This document shows, piece by piece, positions 18,309-27,074 of a stretch of 64,000 bases of DNA. Made by a program: the position numbers and the translations under genes. Source of the DNA: Pseudomonadota bacterium. Its GTDB lineage: Bacteria; Myxococcota_A; Polyangia; Polyangiales; Polyangiaceae. The notes beneath the pieces were generated by a model. That model searched no databases. It was not told where the DNA came from and saw only the letters and a program-made list of their open reading frames with translations. The stretch spans positions 1 through 64,000 of the forward strand of contig JAEWRL010000076.1 of assembly GCA_023398955.1 (NCBI GenBank). The letters are read 5' to 3'. Every line of letters starts with the position of its first letter. Position 1 is the first letter of the stretch.

Positions 18309-18827
18309 TCAGGATGTCTGCGTCGTGGACTCCCACCCGCGGTTTGGGGTCCGGTCTACCGCTTCCCACTCTTCGCCGCTGGCCCTGAGCATCTGGCTGC
18401 CCCCCTGGTCCAGATAGGCATTCAGCCTCTCAGGATGGCGCTCGAGGAACACGGCGAGCTGGGCGTCGAGTTGGGCAATGTGCCGAGCAATCCAGACTGT
18501 CAGAAGCGGGGTCAGTGCTTCCGCGAGGGGGCCTGGCTCGAGGTGTTCCTGCGCCAGCCCCTCGACCCGGCGCAGGAGGTGTTCGTGGTCTTTGACATGG
18601 GGCGCCAACAGGGGATAGCCGACGAACCTCATCAGCTCCTCCTCGGCACCGAAGTGAACGGCGACGTGGCGAAGGAGCTCCAGGAGTGCAGGCCGAGCAA
18701 CGGGATGACGGTCTGCGGCATCGAGCGCTAAGGTTTCCCTCGACATCTCGACGATGTGCGCGTGCTGCGCATCGAGCCAGGGCACGCCCAGCTTGGGGGG
18801 ATGACTGATGACGGAGCTTGGCGGCAT
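18309..18827 (-). CDS. Bacteriohemerythrin
   Basis: A 172-residue four-helix hemerythrin. All seven di-iron ligands are visible: His22 (DAQHAHI), His58 and Glu62 (VHFGAEEEL), His77 and His81 (PHVKDHEH), His116 and Asp121 (RHIAQLD). Bacteriohemerythrins bind O2 reversibly and serve in storage, delivery or sensing; here there is no fused signalling domain, so oxygen binding in the cytoplasm is likely. The ATG at 18827 with GGAGAGAG upstream is chosen over a longer in-frame start. The 30 or so C-terminal residues lie beyond the domain. Confidence 0.88.
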   Translation of the reverse strand: MPPSSVISHPPKLGVPWLDAQHAHIVEMSRETLALDAADRHPVARPALLELLRHVAVHFGAEEELMRFVGYPLLAPHVKDHEHLLRRVEGLAQEHLEPGPLAEALTPLLTVWIARHIAQLDAQLAVFLERHPERLNAYLDQGGSQMLRASGEEWEAVDRTPNRGWESTTQTS

Positions 18828-19095
18828 CGTACTCTCTCCGGGTGCTGCAGCTGAAGCGACTAGACTCCGAGAAGTGTTCTCGTGCTCGAGCGGGTCGCAG
18901 CTCGCGAGGTTCTCTGAGCTGCTGTGGCTTCTGCGATGTGTCTGGCCCACTGGTTCTCGGGGACCCGAACGGCGATCTGGCCCCGCCAAGTAGGCCCAGC
19001 GTCATCGAAGCGCACGAAAAGGGTGGTTGCGCGTAAGGTGCCGGGCCGCGACACCTACACGCGCGCCGGGGCCGGATGCCTCCGGGATGTGGGCC

Positions 19096-20964
19096 TCACC
19101 CTCTCCGCAGCTGCGCGATGTCCCTGACTGCGCCTCGAGCGGCACTCGTCGTCATGAGAGCATAGGCCTGCAGCGCCTGGCTCACCGAGCGTTCCCGTTT
19201 CGGGCGATAGCCGTCCGGTCCGCGAGCATCCATGCTGGCGCGGCGGCCGGCGATGATGTCGTCTGGTAGATCGAGCCGAATGCTCCGCGCCGGAATGTCG
19301 ATCACGATTCGATCGCCCTCCTCGACGAGCGCGATGGTGCCGCGCTCAGCAGCTTCTGGCGAAGCGTGTCCGATGCTCAACCCGCTGGTTCCGCCGCTGA
19401 ACCTGCCGTCGGTGATGAGCGCGCACGCCTTCCCCAGGCCTCTGCTCTTCAAGTAAGAGGTTGGGTACAGCATTTCCTGCATACCCGGGCCGCCCTTCGG
19501 ACCTTCATAGACGATGACGACGACATCTCCAGGCACGATCCTGTCGCTCAGGATGGCTTCGCAGGCTGCCTCCTGAGAGTGAAAGACGCGCGCCGGGCCC
19601 GCAAATCTCAGGATTGATGCATCGACGCCCGCCGTCTTCACGATGCAGCCTTCCTCCGCCAGGTTTCCGTAAAGCACTGCCAGACCACCGTCGGTGCTGT
19701 AGGCGTGTTGGCCGTCCCGAATGCAGCCGCTCTCGACGTTCAGGTCGGGACTCTCGAAGTACTTGTCCTGGCTGAACGCCACGATCGTACGCACACCTCC
19801 CGGCGCGGCGAGGGCGCGACGCTTTGCCTTGTCACTGGCGGTTTCTGAGCGGATATCCTCGTTTGCTATGGCCTCCGCCATTGTCGTCGCATGGACCGTA
19901 GAAACCCCTCCATGGACGAGGCCTAGGCGCTGCAGCTCTCCCATTATGGTGGGTATTCCACCAGCGCGGTGGACATCCTCCACGTGGTATTGGGAGGACG
20001 GTGCGACCTTGCACAGATTAGGCACGCGGCGAGACAAGCGGTCGATGTCCTTCATCGTGAACTGGACACCGGCCTCCTCGGCGATCGCGAGGATGTGGAG
20101 CACCGTATTGGTCGAGCCGCCCATGGCGATGTCCAGGGCCATGGCGTTCTCGAACGCTTCGAAGGTTGCTATCGATCGAGGCAGAAGACGGTCGTTTCCC
20201 TCGATGTAGTGCTCCTTGGCGATCTGGACGATCCGCTTGGCTGCGGCCTCGAAGAGCTCCCAGCGCAGGGTGTGGGTTGCGAGTAGCGTCCCGTTGCCCG
20301 GCAGCGCCAACCCGAGCGCTTCGTTCAAGCAGTTCATGCTGTTGGCGGTGAACATGCCGGAGCATGACCCGCAGGTGGGGCAGGCAGAACGCTCGATCTC
20401 GGCGACGTCCTGGTCACTGACCTGATCGTCACCGGCGGCGATCATGGAATCTATCAGATCGAGCTTGCGAGTAACTGGATTGCCATCCCGGTCATGAGTT
20501 CCAGCCGTAACCCCCGCCTCCATCGGTCCACCGGAGACAAAGATCGTCGGAACATTCAAGCGCATGGTCGCCAGGAGCATTCCGGGGGTGATCTTGTCGC
20601 AGTTCGAGATGCAGATCAGAGCATCCGCGCAATGCGCGTTCACCATGTACTCCACGCTGTCGGCGATGAGCTCTCGGCTTGGCAGAGAATAGAGCATGCC
20701 GCCATGGCCCATGGCGATGCCGTCGTCGACGGCGATCGTATTGAACTCGACTCCCCATCCGCCTGCGGCGTCGATTACCTTCTTCACACGCTGCCCGACG
20801 TCGTGAAGGTGCACGTGACCCGGCACGAACTGGGTGAAACTATTCGCGATGGCGATGATTGGCTTGCCAAAGTCTGCGTCGTTCATGCCCGTGGCGCGCC
20901 ACAGGGCACGAGCACCAGCCATGTTTCGGCCATGCGTTGAGGTTCGACTGCGGTAACCCTTCAT
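19096..20964 (-). CDS. ilvD: Dihydroxy-acid dehydratase
   Basis: A 622-residue enzyme that converts 2,3-dihydroxy-isovalerate (or -methylvalerate) to the 2-keto acid, the third common step of valine/isoleucine synthesis. The N-terminus YRSRTSTHGRNMAGARALWR matches E. coli-type IlvD. Fe-S cluster cysteines are in CISNCDKITPGML and SACPTCGSCSGMF. The C-terminal GRFSGGTSGLSIGHASPEAA is also diagnostic. Start ATG 20964 is chosen by homology to MPKYRS-type starts, with AGGGTG upstream; a GTG three codons earlier is possible. Other branched-chain genes are not in the window. The gene follows a DAHP synthase gene on the same strand with a gap of about 125 bases. Confidence 0.96.
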   Translation of the reverse strand: MKGYRSRTSTHGRNMAGARALWRATGMNDADFGKPIIAIANSFTQFVPGHVHLHDVGQRVKKVIDAAGGWGVEFNTIAVDDGIAMGHGGMLYSLPSRELIADSVEYMVNAHCADALICISNCDKITPGMLLATMRLNVPTIFVSGGPMEAGVTAGTHDRDGNPVTRKLDLIDSMIAAGDDQVSDQDVAEIERSACPTCGSCSGMFTANSMNCLNEALGLALPGNGTLLATHTLRWELFEAAAKRIVQIAKEHYIEGNDRLLPRSIATFEAFENAMALDIAMGGSTNTVLHILAIAEEAGVQFTMKDIDRLSRRVPNLCKVAPSSQYHVEDVHRAGGIPTIMGELQRLGLVHGGVSTVHATTMAEAIANEDIRSETASDKAKRRALAAPGGVRTIVAFSQDKYFESPDLNVESGCIRDGQHAYSTDGGLAVLYGNLAEEGCIVKTAGVDASILRFAGPARVFHSQEAACEAILSDRIVPGDVVVIVYEGPKGGPGMQEMLYPTSYLKSRGLGKACALITDGRFSGGTSGLSIGHASPEAAERGTIALVEEGDRIVIDIPARSIRLDLPDDIIAGRRASMDARGPDGYRPKRERSVSQALQAYALMTTSAARGAVRDIAQLRRG

Positions 20965-21088
20965 GGCACGCACCCTAAATCACGGGAGCGCGCCCGGCCA
21001 GCTTGCGGGGACTTGTATCCTTGGGGCGGTTGGCCGGGTGGGGACGACGCCGAGCCGTGTGGGGGACGCCGGGGATGATCGCACGGGC

Positions 21089-22156
21089 CTAGCGTGCCCC
21101 AGCGTGTTGACGCCGGAGCACCACCGCGTTGGCCAGGCGCTCGATGACCTCGACGGTCTCTTCCCAGCCAAGACAGCCATCTGTGATGCTCTGTCCATAG
21201 ACGAGGGGCTCCGCTCCAAGGCGCTGCGCGCCTCCCACGAGGAAGCTTTCCAGCATGAGCCCGATTATCTGGCGGCTGCCGCCCGCGACTTGTCGAGCGA
21301 TCTCCCGAGCGACATCCGCCTGCCGAGTTGGGTCGCGGCCGCTGTTGGCATGGCTTGCGTCCACGAGCACCCGCGGCCCCAGGCCGGCGCTCCTCAGGAG
21401 CTCAGCGGCGTGCTCGATCTGGTCCTCACCGTAGTTCGGGCCCTGGCGGCCACCTCGCAGGATGACGTGGCACAAGGGGTTGCCTCTTGTGGCGACAATG
21501 GCCGCGAGCCCTTGCTTGGTAACGGATAAGAAGCGATGCGGCGAAGCCGCGGAGCGCAAAGCGTCCACGGCCACTTGAATATCTCCACTCGTGGCGTTCT
21601 TGAAGCCAACCGGCATGCTTAGTCCACTCGCGAGTTCGCGATGCACTTGACTCTCGGTGGTGCGCGCACCAATAGCGCCCCAACAAACGAGGTCTGCGAA
21701 GAACTGCGGACTGATCGGATCCAGGAACTCGGTGGCGGTAGGTACCCCGAGCGAGAGAATGTCGCGCAAGAGCCGCCGTGCGATGCGCAGCCCCTTGTTG
21801 ATCGCGAATCGACCATCCAAATCCGGATCGTTGATCAAGCCCTTCCAGCCGACCGTGGTTCGGGGCTTTTCGAAGTATGTTCGCATCACCAGCAGGAGCT
21901 CGGATGAGAACCGTGGCGCAATGAGATGCAGACGGCGCGCATACTCCAGGGCTGCACCCGGATCGTGGATTGAGCACGGGCCCACGATGACCAGCAGCCT
22001 GTCGTCCGTTCCGAGGACGCTGTTGCCGATTCGCTCCCGGGATTCGGCAACGAACTCGGAATGGTATTCCTCGGTCGGGATCTCCTCCATGAGGATAGCG
22101 GGAGGGATGAGCGGGCGGAGATTCTCGATGCGAACGTCGTCGACGCGGGACCACAT
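21089..22156 (-). CDS. aroG: 3-deoxy-7-phosphoheptulonate (DAHP) synthase, type I
   Basis: A 355-residue enzyme catalysing phosphoenolpyruvate plus erythrose 4-phosphate to DAHP, the entry step of the shikimate pathway. Diagnostic motifs are VGPCSIHDPGAALEYARRL, RTYFEKPRTTVGWKGL, GARTTESQVHRELASGLSMP, VDASHANS near the metal site, and the C-terminal SITDGCLGWEET. This is the AroF/G/H family; the symbol aroG is used loosely because the feedback-inhibitor specificity cannot be told. It is divergent from the M19 dipeptidase gene across 139 bases that should hold both promoters. Confidence 0.95.
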   Translation of the reverse strand: MWSRVDDVRIENLRPLIPPAILMEEIPTEEYHSEFVAESRERIGNSVLGTDDRLLVIVGPCSIHDPGAALEYARRLHLIAPRFSSELLLVMRTYFEKPRTTVGWKGLINDPDLDGRFAINKGLRIARRLLRDILSLGVPTATEFLDPISPQFFADLVCWGAIGARTTESQVHRELASGLSMPVGFKNATSGDIQVAVDALRSAASPHRFLSVTKQGLAAIVATRGNPLCHVILRGGRQGPNYGEDQIEHAAELLRSAGLGPRVLVDASHANSGRDPTRQADVAREIARQVAGGSRQIIGLMLESFLVGGAQRLGAEPLVYGQSITDGCLGWEETVEVIERLANAVVLRRQHAGAR

Positions 22157-22295
22157 GACTCCCGATACTAGCGTGGACCAGCCGTCGCCGCGGGCTCATT
22201 CTTTGGCGTGCGGCGCGTCCAGGCCGCTCGGTAGATTGCGGGCGCGGCGGATAAGGCCGTTGGAGCGCAGCGCCGACTCGAACTAGGATGATGCC

Positions 22296-23369
22296 GTGAC
22301 CTCGCCGCTTTCCTGGAGGATCCGACGCAGTTTGGGTACTGCGGAGTCCTTCGCCAGCTACTTGTTGGGTTTCGTCCTCCTCGCAGGGTTGGTGGCGAGC
22401 GGTCACAGCGCGCCTCGCGCGGACGCTCCGGTGGTTCCGGTCATCGACCTTCACGTGGACCTCTCCTATCAGGTCAATTACAAGGGGAAGCCATTCGACA
22501 TGGGCTCGGGTCAGTTCCAAGCTAGCTGGCTGCGAGCCGCCGGTGTGATGGGGGTCGTGCTTCCCCTCTTCGTGCCGCACGAGGGCTCGAGCACGGGACC
22601 CACGGCGCCCGATCTGGAGGCCTCTTACGCGAAGGTGTTGGCTGGTCTGGCGCACCATGCTCCCTTTCGCTTTCCAGGGTGCCAAGGCGTTGGGCAGCAG
22701 GGGGTCGCGACCTGGCTCGCTTTGGAAGGGGCGGCCCCCCTGGCTGACGATGACAAGAGCGCCCTGCGCTGGGTTGCTCGTGGCGTGAGGGTCTTCGGCC
22801 TGGTTCATCGGGCCCACAACCGCCTCGCGGCATCGTCGACCGACCCTCGCAAGGCCTGGGGTTTGACGTCGGAAGGTCGAGCACTCGTCGAACAGATCCA
22901 CCGGGCGGGCGGCATCGTCGACGTGTCGCATGCGGATGACGCTACGGTCGATCAGGTCGTCTCCCTCGCGCTCCGAGATGGGGTCCCCGTCGTGGCGTCC
23001 CACTCCAATGCGCGAGCGGTATGGCCCCACGCGCGTAACCTGGACGACGAGCGGCTCCGTCGCATTGCAGCCACTGGAGGGCTCGTTGGGATCAACTTCC
23101 ATGCGCCCTATTTGAACGGAACTCGTCACGCTGAGTTGGCCGACGTCGTCCGGCACCTGGAGCACGCCCGGCGTGTGGCGGGCATCGACCACATCGGCAT
23201 CGGGTCCGACTTCGAGGGGGGGATCGCCGCGCCACCGGAGCTGCGGGACGCACGCGGCTACCAACGCTTGGCTCGTGCCTTGATGGCTCGGGGATGGTCG
23301 CGCGGAGCAGTCGAAAAGGCGTTCTCGACGAACGCGCGGCGGGTGCTCTGCGGGGGCAACATGCGGTGA
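22296..23369 (+). CDS. Membrane dipeptidase, peptidase family M19
   Basis: A 357-residue zinc dipeptidase (renal-dipeptidase family) with an N-terminal hydrophobic segment (LLGFVLLAGLVAS) that serves as signal peptide or anchor, so it acts in the periplasm. Metal-binding features: IDLHVDL (HxD), the bridging Glu in WLALEGAAPL, DVSHADD and VVASHSNARAV, and the late Asp in GIGSDFEGG. Family members hydrolyse dipeptides, including some with D-residues. GTG start with AGGA eight bases upstream. Whether it feeds the upstream peptide transporter is speculation. Confidence 0.9.
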   Translation: MTSPLSWRIRRSLGTAESFASYLLGFVLLAGLVASGHSAPRADAPVVPVIDLHVDLSYQVNYKGKPFDMGSGQFQASWLRAAGVMGVVLPLFVPHEGSSTGPTAPDLEASYAKVLAGLAHHAPFRFPGCQGVGQQGVATWLALEGAAPLADDDKSALRWVARGVRVFGLVHRAHNRLAASSTDPRKAWGLTSEGRALVEQIHRAGGIVDVSHADDATVDQVVSLALRDGVPVVASHSNARAVWPHARNLDDERLRRIAATGGLVGINFHAPYLNGTRHAELADVVRHLEHARRVAGIDHIGIGSDFEGGIAAPPELRDARGYQRLARALMARGWSRGAVEKAFSTNARRVLCGGNMR

Positions 23370-23518
23370 GCGCACGGTGCGACATAGCTCCCCGAGGCCG
23401 CGGAGTGTTTGCCGCGAAGGCACGGCTCGCGGCTACTCGTGCGATCATGGTTGCCGGCCTGGCTTCTGTCATCTAAGGAGGTCCCCAGGGTCGGTGCAGC
23501 ATCAGACAAGGAAGCGAT

Positions 23519-24061
23519 ATGGATGAAACTCAACAGCGGTGTGTCGAGGCCTTCTCGCAGTGGCTGGCAGGCCTGCCCGTGGATGCGAGGGGATTGCTGC
23601 TTCTGCTCGCCGATGAGTCGGCTCCAGAGGTTCATCGGCGGTGGGCGGCAACGGCCGTCGGATACCTTGTCAAGTCCCTCGACCTCATTCCTGAGGGAGC
23701 AGAAGACCTTGTCTACACAGAGGACGCCTTCGTCCTGCGGGTTGCCGCCGCTCGCGCCGTCAATGCCGTCGAGCAGGGTGTCGATGAGGCTACCCTGCTG
23801 GGGCGGCTCGCACGAGAGACAGAACTGATTCAAGCATTCCTCGGAAGCACGTACCCCCGCCTGAGCGCCTTCGTCGCCACGCTCGCTGCCGTCCCTGTGC
23901 AAGGATTTCCGGTCGAAGCGCTCGTCGGCCAGGCTGAGCCCTGCGCTGAGCTTGGCGCGCAGGTGGAGCACTGGGCCTCCCATTTCTGTGCTCCCGTTCT
24001 AGAGCACCCCGAGATGGCGCTCGTGAAGCTGAAGGCATTCCTCGACGCGAAGCTGCCGTGA
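23519..24061 (+). CDS. DUF1232 (YkvA-like) domain protein
   Basis: A 180-residue protein. Residues about 45-80, YLVKSLDLIPEGAEDLVYTE followed by DAFVLRVAAARA, match the DUF1232 pattern (two short hydrophobic segments around DLIPD and DDA). The rest is helical and without a recognised domain. The function of the family is unknown. The gene follows the dipeptidase gene by 150 bases on the same strand, with AAGGAAGCGAT before the ATG. Confidence 0.65.
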   Translation: MDETQQRCVEAFSQWLAGLPVDARGLLLLLADESAPEVHRRWAATAVGYLVKSLDLIPEGAEDLVYTEDAFVLRVAAARAVNAVEQGVDEATLLGRLARETELIQAFLGSTYPRLSAFVATLAAVPVQGFPVEALVGQAEPCAELGAQVEHWASHFCAPVLEHPEMALVKLKAFLDAKLP

Positions 24062-24080
24062 AGGGGGGCTAAACAGCTCC

Positions 24081-24203
24081 ATGCCCTCTGTCGAGATAGA
24101 CGAATTGGCTCCGCTGGGAGGTATCGTTCTCGCTCGAGACATCGCCGACCGCACTGCAGCCACGCTCACCAAGCTCATGGAAAGCGTGGACAGTCGTCCG
24201 TGA
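24081..24203 (+). CDS. Possible 40-residue small protein
   Basis: An ATG 20 bases after the DUF1232 gene opens a 40-codon frame, product beginning MPSVEIDELAPLGGIVLARD and rich in Asp/Glu and Leu. A GGGGGG stretch lies about 11 bases upstream, which is far for a ribosome binding site. Codon use looks like that of neighbouring genes. There is no recognised motif, and in this GC-rich DNA such a frame may be chance. Confidence 0.25.
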   Translation: MPSVEIDELAPLGGIVLARDIADRTAATLTKLMESVDSRP

Positions 24204-24242
24204 CAGTTCCGGGCGCAGTCTTTCCTCTTCGCCTGGACCTGT

Positions 24243-25994
24243 TCAAATTCGGCTCCCCGCCGGCGCCGAAGCGTTCAAGCTTCCGCGGCTGGCTATGCTT
24301 CCGTTGAGGTGCCAGCCGCTGGATGCCATGAGTTCATTCATGAGGTCACGGCATTCTGGGCGGCCTTTGAGATGGACCAGCAAAACGTTCGTTGCGTCTT
24401 GATAGGTCTTCTCATAGAGGAGCCCCTCGCGGGCACGCGCCGCGACCTTCTCCCGACCGCTTTGGAGGTCCTCCTCGAGGGCCTCTGCGTACCGCGCCAG
24501 CTGCCCGCGCAGCTCCTCTATCTGGCCCCGCAGGTCTCTTGCGATGGCCTCCCGTTCCTTACGGCGGCTCTCCCGAGACCGAGCCCAATCCCGCTTGGCC
24601 TCGAGCAGCGCGCGTGCCGCACCGACCTGCTCGTAGATCTCCCGCGTCGCCGTGCCCAAACGATCCGCCTGATCAGCCGCAAGCAGCGCGCGTCGCGCCC
24701 GCTCCTCGGCGGCTGCCACCTCGGTGCGGGCTGCATCCTCTTCCTCGACGAAGCCCTGCGCTTCCCTGAGGGCTCGCGACTCGTCCTGGGCAAGCTCCTC
24801 CACCTTGCGTCCGATTTCGGCTCTCAAGGCTCGACCACGGCGCTCGAGTGCCTCCAGCTTTCGAGTGTGGCTCGCCACCTCTCCCTCCAGGCGACTGGCC
24901 TTGGCCGCTAGATCCCACAATGTGGCCAGTGCCTCCGCGATCTCCGGTACCGCGTTGCCACTGGGGTAGGCGCGGGACACCATCCTGGCGAGGATTCCCG
25001 CCCGGCTCGCCCACTCGACGACTCCAGGTGAGCGCGGTGGCGGTGGTGGAGGCGCCGCGGCCTGGGAGAGAGCCTCTGTGCTCTCCTTTTCCCATGACGT
25101 GCTGGGGAGTGAACGCTGGAACGCCTTGAGTTCCTCGAGCAGATGGTGTCCATCGCGGTAACGCTTCCGCGGATCCTTCTCCAGGAGCTTCAGCACGATG
25201 CGCTCCGCGGCTTCCGGCACATCCCGCCGCAGCGCGCTGGGACGGGGGGCGGGCGCAGTACGCTGCATCTCGAGTAGGGTTTCCCTGTCGTTCGATCGGA
25301 ACGGCAGCTGTCCGGCGAGCATCTCGAAGAATAGAACGCCGAGCGCGTAGAGATCCGACTGTGGCCCCGCCTGCTCCCCGCGCGCTTGCTCCGGAGACAT
25401 GTACTCGGGGGTACCGAACACCGCGCCCTTGGGAGCCAGGCGCGGATCGTGAGCAAGACCGGCCAGCCCGAAATCGAGGATCTTGACGAAGTCTTTCCGC
25501 CCGCCGCGCGCTGTCAACAGGATGTTGTCACTCTTGAGGTCGCGATGCACGACCCCGAGATCGTGGGCACGCGCCAGCGCTGCGCCCATCTGCTCAAGGA
25601 TATCGACGCTGCGGCTCAGAGGAAGAGCGCCTCGCGCCAACTCCGACGAGAGTGCCGTGCCGACGAGGTACTCCATCACGAGGTAGAGCTCGCCATCGTC
25701 TGTCTCGCCGATGTCGTGAATATCGATGATGTGGGCGTGGTCGACGCGGTTCGCGGCGCGGGCTTCGCGCAACATCCAGGCTCGGAGATGCGTTTCGGTA
25801 CGGAGATCCGGACGGATCAGCTTGACCGCCACCACTCGATCGATGAGCACGTGCCGGGCCCGGTAAACGATGCCCATGCCGCCCTCACCGATGCGCGACT
25901 CGAGGCGATAGCGTCCTGCGATCACCCTTCCTAGCGCAGGATCCTGCGCACTTCGACCGCGTGAATGTGTTCTGTGGGGCGCCGGTTGTGCCAT
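24243..25994 (-). CDS. Serine/threonine protein kinase with C-terminal coiled coil
   Basis: A 583-residue Hanks-type kinase. The N-terminal domain (about 25-292) has the glycine loop GEGGMGIVY (37-44), catalytic Lys58 (VAVKLI), the HRDLKSDN loop (150-157), DFG (174-176) and GTPEYMSPEQ (194-203), so it should be active. A Pro-rich linker (PPPPPP near 315) is followed by about 170 residues of charged heptad-like sequence (about 365-535), a strong coiled-coil candidate. No transmembrane helix or sensor domain (PASTA, FHA) is visible, so it is probably cytoplasmic, with the coiled coil mediating dimerisation or target binding. Target unknown. Confidence 0.92.
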   Translation of the reverse strand: MAQPAPHRTHSRGRSAQDPALGRVIAGRYRLESRIGEGGMGIVYRARHVLIDRVVAVKLIRPDLRTETHLRAWMLREARAANRVDHAHIIDIHDIGETDDGELYLVMEYLVGTALSSELARGALPLSRSVDILEQMGAALARAHDLGVVHRDLKSDNILLTARGGRKDFVKILDFGLAGLAHDPRLAPKGAVFGTPEYMSPEQARGEQAGPQSDLYALGVLFFEMLAGQLPFRSNDRETLLEMQRTAPAPRPSALRRDVPEAAERIVLKLLEKDPRKRYRDGHHLLEELKAFQRSLPSTSWEKESTEALSQAAAPPPPPPRSPGVVEWASRAGILARMVSRAYPSGNAVPEIAEALATLWDLAAKASRLEGEVASHTRKLEALERRGRALRAEIGRKVEELAQDESRALREAQGFVEEEDAARTEVAAAEERARRALLAADQADRLGTATREIYEQVGAARALLEAKRDWARSRESRRKEREAIARDLRGQIEELRGQLARYAEALEEDLQSGREKVAARAREGLLYEKTYQDATNVLLVHLKGRPECRDLMNELMASSGWHLNGSIASRGSLNASAPAGSRI

Positions 25995-26195
25995 GCTCGG
26001 TGATACGGCGTAGTGAAGTCGTCGGTTAGCCGCGTTTCCCGAATCCTATGTCATCCGTGTCTGACCGCCAAGGGCCGCCGGGCGTATTGCGGATGCGATG
26101 CGAGGGGATACGGCGCTCGCACCGGCACGGTTGCTGTTACTCACGAGGTGCCGATGTGGGTGCCCCAGCTGAGTCGCTGTGCGCCCCCGCGCACC

Positions 26196-26876
26196 TCAGA
26201 ACGCGTAGCTCAGCAGCTGCACCTTCACCTCGGTTGCAACCGGCAGGCCCCACTGCTCGCGTTCGCGTTGACTGAAGACGTCACTCAACGCGACAGCAGG
26301 GACGGCAAGCATCCACATGTCTGCTTCGAGCTGCACCAGGGCAATTCTGTGTGTGGGCTGACCGGTCGAGGGGGCCGCCCGATGAGGCAAGCTCTGCACC
26401 CTTGCCGCCTCGGCATCGGCGACCCGAAGAGGGGAGGAGCCGCGATATCGCTGGGGCGTACGCGCGTCATCGCGGAGACGAGAGCCAGCGTTGACGCTTC
26501 CGTCGAGTTGCGGGCTGGGCCCCTGAGCATCTGGCGGGCTTCGGTATGCGGTCGCTGACATGACGACGACCGATGTCGGTATTGCGAGCAGCATCCCGGT
26601 AGTAAGGAGGAGCATGCTCGTCTGTTCGGTGATGGAGCGCTCCAGGTAGCTCCCGGCGAACGCCCCTCCCACGCCGCCAGCCAGACACCCAGCGCCGTAA
26701 GCCCAGGGGTTGTTCACCCCGAGCAGCGCCTCGCCGCCAACGAACAGTTCAGCGCCGAGCAGGGCTCCGCCCGCCAATCCTTTCCCGGATCCGGAGACGT
26801 CCGTGACGTCGGCGCGTGCACGAGTGACGCAGAGGAGGCACGCCAACGCTGCGCTCAGTACCAGCACCCCTTTCAT
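26196..26876 (-). CDS. Exported protein of unknown function with glycine-rich membrane segments
   Basis: A 226-residue protein with a signal peptide (KGVLVLSAALACLLCVTRARA). It is followed by Gly/Ala-rich hydrophobic segments (LAGGALLGAELFVGGEALLG and LAGGVGGAFAGSYL) and a further helix near residue 90. The C-terminal half is polar, ending with ALVQLEADMWMLAVPAVALS and a hydrophobic tail. The layout recalls small integral membrane proteins of myxobacteria, but I recognise no family. It stands alone, divergent from the LptF/G-like gene. Confidence 0.55.
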   Translation of the reverse strand: MKGVLVLSAALACLLCVTRARADVTDVSGSGKGLAGGALLGAELFVGGEALLGVNNPWAYGAGCLAGGVGGAFAGSYLERSITEQTSMLLLTTGMLLAIPTSVVVMSATAYRSPPDAQGPSPQLDGSVNAGSRLRDDARTPQRYRGSSPLRVADAEAARVQSLPHRAAPSTGQPTHRIALVQLEADMWMLAVPAVALSDVFSQREREQWGLPVATEVKVQLLSYAF

Positions 26877-27074
26877 CGGCGGGGCCTGCGACCGACTTCA
26901 ATGCATTCGCTGCCGGACATGGTGGACGTGAGCATACGCCGGCTGCGCCTCGTGTGAAAGCGTGAGGCACACTGCGCGTGGCCTTTCTCCGTCGCTGGGC
27001 GACTCTGGTACGGCCGCTCCCCATGGCGCAGCAGTATCTGGTGCCCATCGACGGCTTCCCCTATTCTCGGTCCC

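Noticed and set aside
18860..19054. 64-residue minus-strand frame with a TLFVRFDDAGPTWRG-like start
   Set aside because: The sequence looks beta-like at first, then becomes Thr/Arg-rich. No homology recognised and no Shine-Dalgarno sequence. Could be a gene fragment, but unsupported.
21426..23423. 665-residue open frame on the minus strand
   Set aside because: It lies opposite the DAHP synthase and M19 dipeptidase genes, which have clear domain matches. Its composition is Arg/Ser/Pro-rich with no domain. It is a shadow of high-GC coding.
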